Below are positions 12,801 to 25,418 of a stretch of DNA of 64,000 bases, in pieces. Each line of letters begins with the position of its first letter. Positions within the stretch are counted from its first letter, which is position 1. Position numbers and translations under genes: made by a program. The notes below the pieces were generated by a model. The model was not told the DNA's origin and searched no databases. It saw only the letters and a program-made list of their open reading frames with translations. The stretch comes from Certhia americana (taxonomy: Eukaryota > Chordata > Aves > Passeriformes > Certhiidae): contig CM031866.1 of assembly GCA_018697195.1 (NCBI GenBank), positions 7,742,198 to 7,806,197 of the forward strand. The letters are read 5' to 3'.

Positions 12801-13079
12801 GGCTTAATAGTGAGGTGAGGCAAACATCATAAAACCTTGGAAGTTACAAGCTGATATTTGGAAGGATGGGTGAAATGCACAAACCTTTCATCCAGCTGTA
12901 AGAATCAACCTTGGCCTGGATCTCTAGAGAAAATATACTTGTGATCTCTGTGGACACAGATGTACCACACCACAGAGTTCCACACCACATGCAAATAGTT
13001 GCAGTCCTGAGAATGAAGAGCTCGAAGTATTAACTAACAAGAACATTCTGGGTCAGCAAGAGTAAAGGAAATATGTTGA
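9862..13079. other. Unassigned tract with possible conserved blocks
   Basis: No gene or repeat family is recognised. A plus-strand donor-like TAG|GTAAGT occurs at about 10428-10436 without a convincing coding exon. A CACGTG lies at 10777-10782. Around 11590-11830 the texture (ATTATTTAATG, several CpG, balanced composition) resembles a conserved non-coding element, but this is only an impression. Confidence 0.45.
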
Positions 13080-13740
13080 GAGTTGTAGAGGGTATCCCCA
13101 GCCAAAGGCTCAGCAAGCTGCTGCTGCCCAGGTGCACAAACACAGAATTTTTAGTACAGTTGGACTCCACCACTCCACTTGCTGCTGGCCCACAACTGCA
13201 CATCCTTCAGTGATGTGTCAAGGGATTTGTTGCCTGATGTGTGCACAAAAGCAGCCCCTCGGCCCCAGAGAAGCCCAGAAGTTCACTCCATGCTCAGCCA
13301 GCCTGTTGAGGCTGGGGTGGGTGTGGTGTGACAGGAATTGCAGCCTCTGCTCCCCTTCTGCCCCAGGCTGCACCTGCTGACATCAGTGCCCAGCACCAGT
13401 GAGCACAGGGCAAACTTGGTCATCTGGAATAAGAAAAAAAAAACAAACCAAAACAGAAAAAGCCAACTCCAGAGACCATGTCAGAAGATAGATGCGTTTC
13501 CAGACACCAGCAGTCTGACCTGGAACAGAAGCCATAAACCCACTCTTGCTCTCTGTGTTACCTGGTGATTCTCTGTGATGGGTGTGGCATCAATAAAGAG
13601 TCTGACACCCATCCCATTCACTCCTTACAACACGTGATCCCACTCTGGAAAGTTTGCACCTGACAAGACATGTGTGGTGCCTCTCAATAAATTAGATTCC
13701 CCCTCCTCACTTCCCCCCTCCTGGATTTTCTCTCTCTGGA
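13080..13740 (+). mobile_element. Candidate LTR-like or retroposed block
   Basis: This block is clearly richer in G and C than its neighbours. It contains a CA-rich A tract (about 13433-13460), a polyadenylation signal AATAAA at 13592-13597 within a hairpin, a second AATAAA near 13686, and a CT-rich stretch after it. That order resembles the 3' part of a solo LTR or a retroposed 3' UTR. I could not identify TG...CA ends, target-site duplications or a family. A local composition fluctuation is the alternative. Confidence 0.22.
13577..13613. other. Perfect 9-bp hairpin enclosing AATAAA
   Basis: GATGGGTGT (13577-13585) and ACACCCATC (13605-13613) are exact reverse complements. The 19-base loop carries the polyadenylation signal AATAAA (13592-13597). 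R regions of retroviral LTRs often place the signal in such a stem-loop, which is the main reason for the LTR-like call of the surrounding block. Confidence 0.7.
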
Positions 13741-14245
13741 ACTGCTCAAGTGAAATCTCTCACTTAAATGCTTATGTATGTCCTTAAATGCAAATGCATG
13801 GAGATACTCCCTGGGCAAAAGTGAAATAAATGTGAATTCTGGTTCAAAACTAATGTTCATTGTTACTCATAAGAACTTATAAAAATCCCAGATATTTATA
13901 TGATCATCTATTTTTATGTTTAAATGAGCAGGAATTTTATCAGACACAACTAAAATTAACTCTTTGGTCTGAAGAGATGCTTTTGATCACTGTAGCTTTA
14001 AGGAGTGTGTTTGCATTTCTGCTTTACTGAACATTTAAGAAAAACGGAAAAAAATGTTACTTGCTATGCCAGTCTCACTAAAATGGGATCTACAGTGATA
14101 AAATTTCCATTATGTTCAAAGTCATCAGCAATCAGTCAATGGGACAGAAGAACTGGAAGCTGCACTTTTAAACAACATATCTAGGTTATTTCCTTTTGTC
14201 TTTAATGCAGACTTGGTGCAAGAGAGGTTAGAATGGAAGAGTGGT
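13741..14245. other. Unassigned AT-rich tract
   Basis: Nothing recognised apart from an octamer-type ATGCAAAT at about 13790-13797. Confidence 0.55.
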
Positions 14246-14262
14246 TTCAGCATCATGGACAA
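14246..14262 (+). promoter_or_regulatory. RE1/NRSE-like motif (possible REST site)
   Basis: TTCAGCATCATGGACAA agrees with the RE1 silencer consensus (TTCAGCACCACGGACAG) at 14 of its first 16 positions. The differences are two C-to-T changes, then A for G at position 17. The right-hand CGCC part of the longer consensus is poorly kept, so binding by REST may be weak or lost. Confidence 0.3.
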
Positions 14263-17200
14263 ACCTGGCCTGGATCTGCAGAAATATAAACACCTGGTCA
14301 ATCAATTTTAAACTAAATGTTTAAATGTCTTAAAAATTAATAACAGCACTAAAATGTCATTCAAGTTTGATTGTACTGTAACATTCAAAATTGGGTGAAT
14401 TTCTCTAAAATTAGGTGAATATTTGTGCATGACTCATAAAAACCCTGCAAATCACAGCCAGCTCTGGAAACGGTGACATAGCTACACCAGCACTTTGCCT
14501 CTGCCATAATGAGCTTTAATTATGTAATTATTTCACACTTCAAGTGATTTGCACATGTTGTTCGTGATCCTAGAAGCCATAAGCAGTAACATATGAGAAA
14601 TGATAAGGCCCTGTCCTCAAAGCCAGATGTCTGCAAGTAGCAGGAACAACAGAAAATCCTTAGAAATCTTGTCAGAGCTGAAACATCATTTTCCTGCAAG
14701 ACCATAACAACTCTTACCCAGTTCAATCTTGCACTTTTTGGATATTCTCTTTTAACAGGATGCACCCCTGCTGAGGCTTGAGCTAGATTAGCTCTCTACA
14801 CTCAGAGAGACTGAACTTCTCAGATTTAAATTGGTGTTACTGAAAGCTGGAAGTGTACCGACAGCAGAACATAATTTGAGGTTTAACAACGAATAGAAAA
14901 CAAGGAGATGCTTTTCATTGCATTAGGCATATTAAAGACTGAAGATTTACTGCATACACATAGTCTCTGGAAATGATCAGTTATTCTACTTAGGTTAAAA
15001 AACCCTGCAATTGTCTTTGCAAAACAAATCATTAGATTTGCATACAATCATACTGTGTAGCCACATGAAAATAAATTATATTTTCTGCTTGCGTTTCTAT
15101 TGCAGATTTAATTGATGTAACAGTGCAGAAAACTGAGACAAAATTTTATTTCTTCTGCCTTTTAATTACCATCTGCTAACATAAGATTACATTTCTTAAA
15201 GTGACTGGGTCTACCTGCCAGCTGAATTTTTCGCCTGATTTCCTCAAGCTCTGGCAGCTGCCTTCATTATTGGTGAAAGTGGCATGGCAAAGCTAGCATG
15301 AAAAATGAGGCTAAGCACCTGTCACTTCATTTTTCTGCAAAGAAACAAAGAAAACACATGAAGCTCTCTGCTCTGCACCATCTATACTCAGCAACAATTT
15401 GCTGCAAATAGAATAAAGCATCAGTTTGTTCTCGCACAGAGGAAGAGGCATGACATATAAAAGCACCTCTAGCAACCTACATATTTATGATAATCAGAAA
15501 AGATAAATCTCTGACTAAACAGTGCAAGGAAATAAAACAAAGAAAGCGTGCTTCTATAAATAGAATTAATTCCCTAAATACCAACTATTTGGTGATAAGC
15601 GCTTTACTATTGAACTTCACCTAACAAACTGGAGAGCCAAGCCTCTTATTATTTCCTTCTACAGCACAAAGAGCCTCCTATTATAGCATGAATCAGCCAG
15701 GTACTAAGCACATTAAGCCCATGAGTAATCTCACTGCAATCACAAGTGTTTGGATGCTTCAATATTTTGTAGAATTGAGCCCTTGATCCCTATGAAAGAT
15801 GGCTAAAACTTGATGGGTTTCAAGCCAATGCCTGCTGGAAAAGGTAACCCTTACCTCAGAACCAGCTGTTTGAACATCCTTTGAAACCTGGCAGCTTTTA
15901 TGAGTGGGAGAACTCACCTGAAAAGCACCCAAGAATGGAAACTATGGAGGAGGGAAAAGAAAAAGGCATAAAAAGCACATTATACCAGCTTGTTTCTACT
16001 GAATTTTTTGCTTCATCACAAAATAAGTGTGGTTATGTCAGCTGCTCTTTTCCAAAAGCAAAATAACCAGTTCAGGATGCCTGGAGCAGCACTGATGTAG
16101 TTAAACTAAAACCAGGGCTGGATCCTCTGTTTCCCTCAATCTCAGAGTGAACATTTTGGCTAATTTGTACCAGGTTTTATCTGCACCCTCCCCAAAGTAC
16201 AGAGCTACAGCAGGGGCTCTGACTGCCTGATACAAAAAAGAGTAAATCCATGAGATAATTCCTTTAAACAAATACAAAACTAAGGTAAAGAAGTATGGGT
16301 ATATTCTGCTATGACTGAGTCACAACCTGGTTGTTTTTCACCTGCCACCTTAAAGAAATTTTACCTCCACTAAAATACACCAATTGTGAGCTGTGATGAC
16401 TCCTAAGAAATACGCTGCACAACCAAAAGGAGCATGTAACTACAGAACCTACTGAAGTAATGGGAATTTTCTGGCCAAGAGTTATCTCTGTGCTCTAACA
16501 ATACCAGGAACTAAACTGTGACACAAGATGTTGCTGATTTTGATTGGAGATAATTCTTTGCCAGGCAGGATGCAGAGAGCAGTACTGCCTACTTTGCACA
16601 GTGACAGTTAAATCCTGAAATCATAAAAAAAAGTAAAATAAAATAAAATATATAGATTTGGTGCTTCTGCAATTGTTTTTTCTATTGTGTTTTTCCCACA
16701 TCCATTGTCTTATTTTCTGCCAAATTTTGAGGGAGCATCTGCAGATGATTTTGATGAAGTGTGGCAGGAATTATGAACGATCTTAATTTTACAAATGGTC
16801 CAGAAGCTGCCTAAAGGAGAGGCCTCAAGTTATCAGATGTTGAAGTTTGTTTATAGAAGGTCACCAAAAATTGTGATGGAAATAAAATCTAATCTTTTTA
16901 TAGAATTCTCACAGTATTTTTTCCAGTCAGAAAGACCCTTGTTGCTCCCATTTTAAACCTTATTTCAGTCTCTTCTTTTTTTTCCCCTAGCAGAGGCATG
17001 TGAAACAAAACTTTATAATATGGGCACGCATGAAGTTACTATAGTCATCCTCTAATCCAAATGATCCATGAGAAGCCAAATCACCAACTTTAAAAGAAAG
17101 GTTGCAGCTATCTCTAAAAGGTGTCCTAAATACTCACCCTGTGAGATTCAGTTTTTTATACAAAATAAAGTTGTCCTCTTTTCCTTTGGAAATGAATATG

Positions 17201-17659
17201 CACATGTCCAAAAATGGAATTTCTTTCTTTCTACTTTGCCAAAGAAAAAAATTTTAGAAGGAAAAACCATGAAGAGATTTGAAATTTCAGTCATCCTGTA
17301 ATGAATAGAAGAGTTTATGGGGTAAATATAGACTTTATTTCATCCATATCTATGGAATGATAATTGAAATGTTTTGCATGACAATCTTTGGTTAAATTCA
17401 CTTGAACATCTAGTGGGAAGTCTGTGAGTCTTACTGGTTTAATTATTTTTAAAGACACATCTAAATTTTGTAAGACTGGGACTGAAATATCACACCAATT
17501 ATTAGTGAATTTCCAAAGAAATCCTTAGCAGTACATTTTAGCACTTACAGCAGTGAAGAGTTCAGATCAGGGTCAGATAACAGCAATGCTATGTGGGTTG
17601 TTGTTATCTTCACTTTCATTGCTATCTCTTATAATTAGCATGTTAAAATACACATTCTA
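14263..17659. other. Unassigned tract with one CNE-like block
   Basis: No gene is recognised. The part around 15060-15320 has TTAATTG/TTAATTACC cores, CTGCCAGCTG-type E-boxes and little homopolymer, which resembles a developmental enhancer. Only alignment could show this. A MEF2-type CTATAAATAG lies at 15554-15563 and an imperfect (TAAAA)n tract at about 16632-16650. Confidence 0.4.
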
Positions 17660-18083
17660 ATGCTCGCAACAAAAAGAAAAATTACATCTGTTAGCAAGTG
17701 CCAGGCTGCAGTAGTCTTATCCAATGCAATGATATATAGACCCATGTCATGCAGGGACCTTGACCATCAGACATTCCTTACAAGAAGGCAGGATTTGGTC
17801 ACTGCCTGGGGTGAGAATTGGCAAATACAGATGTTGCAGGCAACAAAATCGGGAGTTCAGTAGGTGGCAGCCTTCCCTTGGAATTGGTATGGAACCAAAG
17901 CACCACGTGCCGTTAAACCCAGAGATGTTCTGGGAGGAAGTAGATGCTAAAGAGAGAATTTCACCGCACGAGGTCAAAGATCCCAAAGTACCTTTCCCAG
18001 ATTACCGGTGGCAATCGAGCTCCCTGCTCAAGCTGCCCTTCTGGCAGCCCCTCAGATTTCCTTTTGTCACTTCAGGTGGGTAA
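17660..18083 (+). other. CpG-enriched block with overlapping open frames
   Basis: At least seven CpG fall within about 420 bases, several times the local density. Two plus-strand frames are open: 17660-17863 and 17760-18083. The second (107 codons) is rich in charged residues and ends just beyond a donor-like GGTGG|GTAAGG at about 18074-18084. I do not recognise the peptide, and a minus-strand frame overlaps it. It may be part of a transcribed exon, a retained ancient coding piece or chance. Confidence 0.2.
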
Positions 18084-21000
18084 GGAATTCTGTGGTTTGT
18101 GCTGCAAATGGCCAAAAGGCTGAATGTCCTGAGGTACCTGCAGTTCAGGTTGTTCAAAGCAGGACAATATCAGCACATTTGCTCCCAGAGCAGGTCACCG
18201 CTTCCAAAACTCCAAGGCTCACCAGATTAAAGATTTAATGAAAGGAAATATTTGTCACTGCTATTCCTCATGACTGAATACATCCTTGGGTGCATTCTTT
18301 AACTTTTTCTCTGCATGCCACAGAGCCCAGTCTCAAACCTCTTGTCCACGTTTCCACCATTCCTTTTGCTAAACTTTCATTATCCACTGTTAAACCATTT
18401 CTTTTGAATGTACTGTACCCTAATGCTGGCTGGGGCTCACTGCAAAACTGCAAGGCTCCAAAAACAGGAGGTGCACTCTTCTCGGTTACACTGAGCATAA
18501 TTCCATACAACATTCTTAAATTCTCAGCAAAGAGATAGTATGAGCAAAGGTGATTGTTTTTATATTTGGTCCTTTGATTAGATCTGTGGCTTAATAAATG
18601 ACAGAGCTTAAGATATATTCAGTACCAAAAGCTACTAAAGGATTGACCCAACACACTACAGTAGCTGACAGAGCTCTTCCTTTGCCAACCCTAATATTAA
18701 CCAAATTTTTGGCATTCCTTGACACTTTCCTGAGTTCATGTTCATGCTTTTGTAGAGATACAGCTGATACTCTGGGCTAGCAATGCAAGGGAATGGAAAG
18801 TCAAGGTTTTGCTTTCCCCAGAGAATGGCCAGAGCATTCTTTGACTCACTTTCTGAAAGACAGGAAAGTCAACACCAGTTATTTTGAGGTATATTGGAAG
18901 GTATTCCTGTCTGAATTTCAGAGGTTGCATCACCATTTTCTCTAACTAAGCTCCTAAATTGCAAAAACCTGACCTAAAGCATTTCACTGAGGCACAAGGA
19001 GAACGCTGACGAACATTTTAACAAATATCAGGTGCAGACATTTTGGGTTGAGAGGAAATGTTCTGATATATTTGGAGAATGTGCTGAAAATGCAGTGTGA
19101 ATATCAAAAAGCTGAGTTGGTCTTTCAAGTCATTTGCTGTCCATATGCAACTTCATTATCTAATATCAATCCAGTCTTTCCCAGAGAAATCAATATTAGA
19201 CTGTGTGCTAAGTTCATATTTTATTAACTATTCCATACAGCAGAAAGTGCAGGTGTTCAGTTAAGCTCCCCCACTGACTGTCATTTAAAGGTGATGAAAT
19301 CTTTTAGATCCAAAACCTTTCTCAACATGCTACAATTTTACAGCAACTATGACCAAGTTATTGATAAAAAGGATAGAGGGAAGACGCAAGATAGACAGCC
19401 TCCTCTCAGATTACCTGGGCAATTTCAAACATCCTTTCTGTTTTCATAGCATATATGTGGAAAGGGAGCAGAAATCAGGATTTATTTATGCACTACACCA
19501 GTAATCTGCACTACAAGCCTGTACTGTATGTAAAAGAACAAACTGTTTTAGGCATCGCAGTTACAAAACTTTGACTGGCAAACCGCATTTAGCAGGCTGC
19601 TGGGAGGTCTGTGTAAACAATAATAATTTATGTCAGGACTTATGGTAAGGGTCATTGTGACTTCTTAGTGTAACAATGTTAAACAGCATGACTTTCTTAT
19701 AAGTAGATAATATATTCACAATATTTAATAACTAGTTATATTGTGGTCTTATGACAAATTCATCACTGGGTATGAAACTCCCCACAATTGTCTACTATTT
19801 CCAGCCAGCTCATTTATATTAAAGGAACTTTGGGAACAAAACAACTTCTGTAGTAATTCAATTTTATAGCATGCTACACTGCATCAAAAATTTGCAGGAA
19901 GCTGTATAGATGCTCGTGACTCTGCAAATCAGAGTGAGATCGCCTTCTAAACCCAGGTCTTTTCAGAAGTTCAGTGAAGGTCAGCAAAGACCAACCAAAT
20001 TCACTTGGCAATTTTGGGGCAGGACTCTTCTTGTCTCCAACAAGAAGATCCATTTACTTATTCTTGGTATCTTCCTTATGACATATTTTCCTACTGCCAT
20101 AGCTTCATCTTTTCGCCATGCCTTTTTTCCAACTACTTCTGACCATGAACCATTTGATAATACACCGACACCTGCTTTTTATCTAAAAATCAGTTATTCA
20201 CTCAGTCCCATGGGGCACAAGAAACCTCAGACTGCAGCCTACATGTAGTCAAATAGAGATGAGTGACCAGAAGAGAACAGGTTATTTATACTCTGTCCTT
20301 CCCAAACCTTTCCAAGAGTCATCTTTTGATGCTGTTCTCAAAGAGCAAAATCTCTATTTTAAGCTTTTTTTCTGATTTTAGACTTATATGCCTTTGCCAT
20401 TCTTCACTGCTTAAGTCTCTATGCTTTCAATCTCTTTTTTTTCCCCTCAGATTCTGTGCTGGTCTCAGGCTGGCCCATCAAGTTTATGCAATTGATGTAC
20501 ATCTGTTTATGGTACACAATTCAAATCTGATCTACATCAGGACTGTGTGCATGCAACTAAGGTAGTTCAGGAATGTGGAGGAAGTGAATCTATTGGTATC
20601 TTGTCTTTTTCTGTAGAGGAGTTCAAAGGCAGAATGTTCTCTCTGATTTGGCTACTACTACTAAGAACTTACTACTCCACTAAACCTCACAAGACTCAGA
20701 CCTTACCAAGAAAGTCACAAAGACTTTAACAAAGAAAAAAATCCCATGATGCGAAAAACTACTTTCCTTTTGAAGCGATGGATATTGCAGGTTGGGAGAA
20801 ACAAGAAAATGTTCTGGGTGAAAAAACACATGAAATGATCTGGGAATGACCACCTAACCCAAGATACCTAATCATCACCACAGACTCCTATATTTTTATC
20901 ACCTCCCCTCACCATCATTTCCTACCAGGTGGTTTACCACAATTTCCATATTTTCATTATGATTCTTGCTCAGACCAGAATTAGTTTTGTCTAAAATTAT

Positions 21001-24000
21001 CTTCATACCCCCCTTTCTTGATATTTTTCCTTCCTTCACAGAATTTAATCATGTCTTGATTAAGCTCCTCAGTGGAAGCTCTATCATCAGCCAGATGCTA
21101 TCAAAAGATTTTTACCTTTCCATCCTTATATTATTTCTCCCATCAGTTAGAAATTTAGCAGCATGCTGTTCAATCCCAATAACACAAATTCCTGCAATGC
21201 AAAGTACCATTTAGGACCATGTTTCATCACTGAATATGCAGCTTTACTATTCTACAACTAACTTTTAAAGGAAGTTAAACTTTTTCCCTGCACTTTTCAA
21301 GTCTTTTCTATCAGAACTGCTTTGTATTTATACTACTCCTGCTTTTAATTTACAGCTGTCTTCTCTCACTCAAGTGCAACCTTTGCCTTGCTTACTATCT
21401 GTATGCAAGTCACTTTTCACAGTTCTGTAAAGCATTATCTCATTATTCTGTCTCTCACTATTGAGCATTTTCAGACCCTCTGTGTGAAAGATGAGATATA
21501 AAAATAAATTGAATTGGAATACATGATGCTAAGTCCTGAACTTAAACAGACTACACCCACAGTGCATATATAATTTGACAGCTACAGGCTATGCTTTCAT
21601 GGCATACATCAAAAGGATTAATGCAAGGGAATTAAAGTTCTAACCATCCTGGGTAGTCTGACCTAGTCATCAGACTCATGACCACGTAACTCCAGGATGT
21701 TATTAAGCAACCTGCCAAAGGAGAATTGGGGTGACTACAGCAATGATTGCTGTGTGCCAGAGCCAAGCTTCCAAGCTCATCTGGAAACATTCCTGCCTTC
21801 TGTTCCCCATATCCAGGTAGCATCCAGCCTTCATTAATACAACAAGAGAAAGCATTTGTAAGCTCATAGATTTCTGTCAGACCAAACCAAACCAACAACA
21901 AAAACCCCACAACAAAATCAGGATTATTTGGAGCACTTCTAAACAGGAAAGTATGGAGCTTTGGGGGTCAACTTTGATAAAACTGGACAACTATTTTCAT
22001 TCTAAGGAGGAACAGCAAAGATGAAAATACTGAGGATGTAGGCTGACATAAGGAAAAGGAAAAGCTTCATCCAGTTGTGTGGGTCTTAAAAAAAATCCAG
22101 AGCATTTTTGTTTTCCGCTGGTATTTCAACTCACATAAAATAAGGGCAGAGATATAAGAAACTTCAGGCAGCAGATCCTGTAAATATGACTGAACATTAG
22201 AAGAACAGAAAGTATTACATCCCATATCAATGTGTATAGATTTCAGATTTATAACTGTTTCCCTTTGTGGCAAAAAAATAAAATAATACATCAGAGAATC
22301 AATAGAAGTCATTCCAATTGCTCTAACTTCAGTTAGGTCTCTTGGTGTGAGACGTGACTTTGCAACTTGCCTTCCTTCATATGGTGGGTGTTTAATCTCA
22401 AAAATAAGGTAATACTAAAGTGATATGAAGAATAAACAATGAATGTATTTGGATTTTTTAGTTAAAAATATATAAATCACTTAGATCTAAATCCATCTAA
22501 CAGAACTTAAGTCTAAAATTGTTGATGTGGCTTATGTTTGAATTCAATAATTAAAATTATTAAAAATTACCAGATTTTAAATTATAGACACATATGACAC
22601 TCAGATTCTAGGCCTTTCTGAAAATTAAGTTCCATGGGACAGCTTTTCCTGCACTGACTGCAATAGGATTTAAACTTGCATGCCTGCTTATTAATCTGCT
22701 AAAACATCAAGCCCCAAGATAGACATTAATTTTTGAGTATAAGGAAATTTATTTTTTACTGCAGTGAAGCTCAAAACTGTAACTATGTAAGGACTTTTTA
22801 CTTTTAAACACTGAAAAAAAACAGTACTAAAAAAGCCTTTTCATGTTCCTTCATAGTGTCAAGCACATAGCGTATATCCCAAAACCAAACATCTCTCGGA
22901 GCTTAATGGGATGTCACATGTGCTACAGTCCTTCATCACTTCATGTAGATTAAAATGGTTGGAAGTTGTTCCATTTTCAGGATTTATGTTGTAAAATATA
23001 GATATTTTTATGCAGAAGAAACACCTGTTTCCACCACTTTTTTTCCTACTCAACACAAGTGATGTTTATTGTGGGTTATTTTCTCCCTCTAGACAACAGT
23101 GACATAACATTGGTAAAGCTGCCTAATAACGTAGGAGGAATTTAGCCAAGAGCAACAGTCATTGTGAAGTGGATTCAATCCTTTCAACGAATCTCCTCTA
23201 AAAGTAATTCAGCTCAGGTAAAATTTGATATGTTACCTCAAGCCTTCATTTAGAAGTGAGTTACCCACCAGTACACAGATTTTAAATCCTCATGGCATAT
23301 ATTGAAAAAACAGAAACAGAATAAATGTTTTTAAAAAGAAACAAAGGAAGATTTTGTACAAGCTGGCAAGTAGAAACGTTATAGGAATATTTATTGTAAT
23401 TATCAGCCAACTTTATATTTTAATGATCTAGGTTTAAATTAGGGAGAAGCATAAAACACGCACTATAAAGAAGCAATTCCATTTATTCCACTAATAAGTT
23501 GCAACCTGTTTCCTTTTTATGAGCGTGCACATAAACGTATTCAGTTAACATGAATTATGTATGCATGCCTGAACGTTCATGAACCATTTCTAATGGCTTT
23601 AGGTTATTGCAAATCTGATATCCTGAGAGTAAGTTATCCACAAGTACGTATGGAAGTGGCAAACTCAGCCCTGTGCCCCCATTTGTGCTTTTGCTTGAGA
23701 GTGCTGAAGAAAAGGGACTTTAAACTTTTCTGGTTCTGGTTCTGCAGATGGGTGGCCTTTAGCTCAGGGGTTGCTGTAAGAGTCCTGATGCCACTGAAAA
23801 GCTGGTCCTGCCTTCTGCATTTCCACAGCTGCCTGTTTGCCATAGAGAGATGAAAGAATCTGGGGACAGCTCTACAAGGATGGATGGTCTGGGAAAGGGA
23901 CAAGATTACCTGAGTCTTAGATTTATTTGATGCTGCATTCACCTTTCTCTTGTCCACAAAGCTGCTCTGTTGTGCAAGCAGCAGCCTGATAAAATGTGCT

Positions 24001-25338
24001 CACAGGGAGTAAAAACCAGAGGAAGACTAGTTAACAATAATATTGCTAACAGAAGACAAGAAAAAGAAAAGAAAGAAATAAAGATCCTTGAACAAAATCT
24101 TGAACCCAATACACAGTTTATCACAGGCCAAAACAGGAATATAAAAACAGTAAGGAATTTAAGCTATGTAAAGGATTGTTTGTTTGACTGGTGTGTGGGT
24201 ATGATGAAAAGGACAACAGACAAGCAGAATTTTAGAAAGAAGATCCAGATGCAGGCTGGGCAAATGTGGGATGCAGCACAAAGAAAATCCTAGACAGAGC
24301 TTTTGAGTCTGGGTACCAGCTGAAAACAATCTCCTGTTGTTTGATCCTCCTGTGCTTAAGGAAAAGGTACTTGGCATGTCTTTTTAAGTAAACAGGATTA
24401 GATGAAAGACATTTGTCTCCAACATAAAATTCTCCTTTTAACTGGAACAAACTTGTGAGACTGAATGCTTGACTAACTCAAAACCAGTGACAGTGTTTTT
24501 TTGAAAAGCCTTCCAGTATTTTCATTAACATCATATGCACCATGGCAATGAGGTGGCCTGCATTTTAGCAGTTCAAAAATAAAATTTCATATTACAGTTT
24601 TATCAATAAGCTGTAAAAACTCCCATTCTGAAAGTCACTGTGAAGTTTGATAACCCATTACACTAAACATTTCTGGGGGCTAATCTGTACTGATGACTCA
24701 AGACATACAATCTCTTTCCTACAAACCTGATTTCTGGCACTGGAAATAACTGCACAGCTGTGAGATATGCTGACTCCAGTATTTAACATCAAGAACTTTG
24801 AACACAAGATCTCAGTTCTAATCAAGCAGCTATATATGTTTAATGTAATTCTGTCACTGTAAAGCACAAGCTCTCCTTTCTTTGAAGAACTTGGATGAAG
24901 GACAAATCCAGAGCTATATTCTAAGGAACAGTCTGAGACACTTCTGTGTAAAATGAGCAGTATAACCAAAATTCTGAATTTATGGATCATATAACATGAA
25001 TAAAAGAACACATACTTAATATCACAGACTTTTTCTGAGAGGTAAACAAACTGCAAAAATATGCTGGTGGGTCCATTTTACAATGCAGAGGATTTCTTCA
25101 ACTATTCAGTTGTTATTTTCAACCACTGCAACATGCCTACAAATGAAATATAAGAATTAATGTCAAGAATAGTCAAGGCCTTAGAGAAGATTTGGGTCTA
25201 GGCATTCTCAGACAAAACACATGACTAAGTTGTCACTATCAGCAATAATAAATTTTATCAGCTAAAGAGGGCAAGACAGAAACTGCCTGGCTGAGTAATA
25301 GCAAAGTTTCATTTAAATAATTTCCAATTTCCAACTAG
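18084..25338. other. Unassigned non-coding tract (7 kb)
   Basis: There is no recognisable gene or transposon here. Features seen are pyrimidine-rich stretches around 20330-20460, with an acceptor-like TTTCCCCTCAG near 20450 that leads into no convincing coding sequence. There is also a CAAA/CAAC-rich run at 21885-21920 and a palindrome GTTCATGAAC at 23575-23584. A CNE-like block around 23100-23230 and a slightly GC-richer block at 23680-23930 could not be assigned. Confidence 0.5.
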
Positions 25339-25418
25339 GCCCATGATCAGATACTCTGGAGGAAAGGGTGACTATGCTGGCAAATTTACTGTCATGTTAA
25401 ACCTCACCTGTGTGTCAG
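25339..25418 (+). other. Candidate plus-strand exon, 80 nt
   Basis: The unit is preceded by a pyrimidine-rich tract ending CCAACTAG and ends CAG followed by GTAAGA, a strong donor. It is open for 26 codons in one frame, with a GGKGDYAGKFTVM stretch and a Cys near the end. The open frame continues into the presumed intron to 25639, so the frame alone does not prove the exon. No family is recognised and no partner exon is visible on this strand within splicing-consistent context. Confidence 0.25.

Noticed and set aside
18268..18538. Sense and antisense frames of about 80 codons
   Set aside because: No family motif, splice-like ends or composition shift. Consistent with chance.
20425..20565. 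Very strong polypyrimidine tract ending CCCCTCAG
   Set aside because: No donor or recognisable coding sequence follows within normal exon length.
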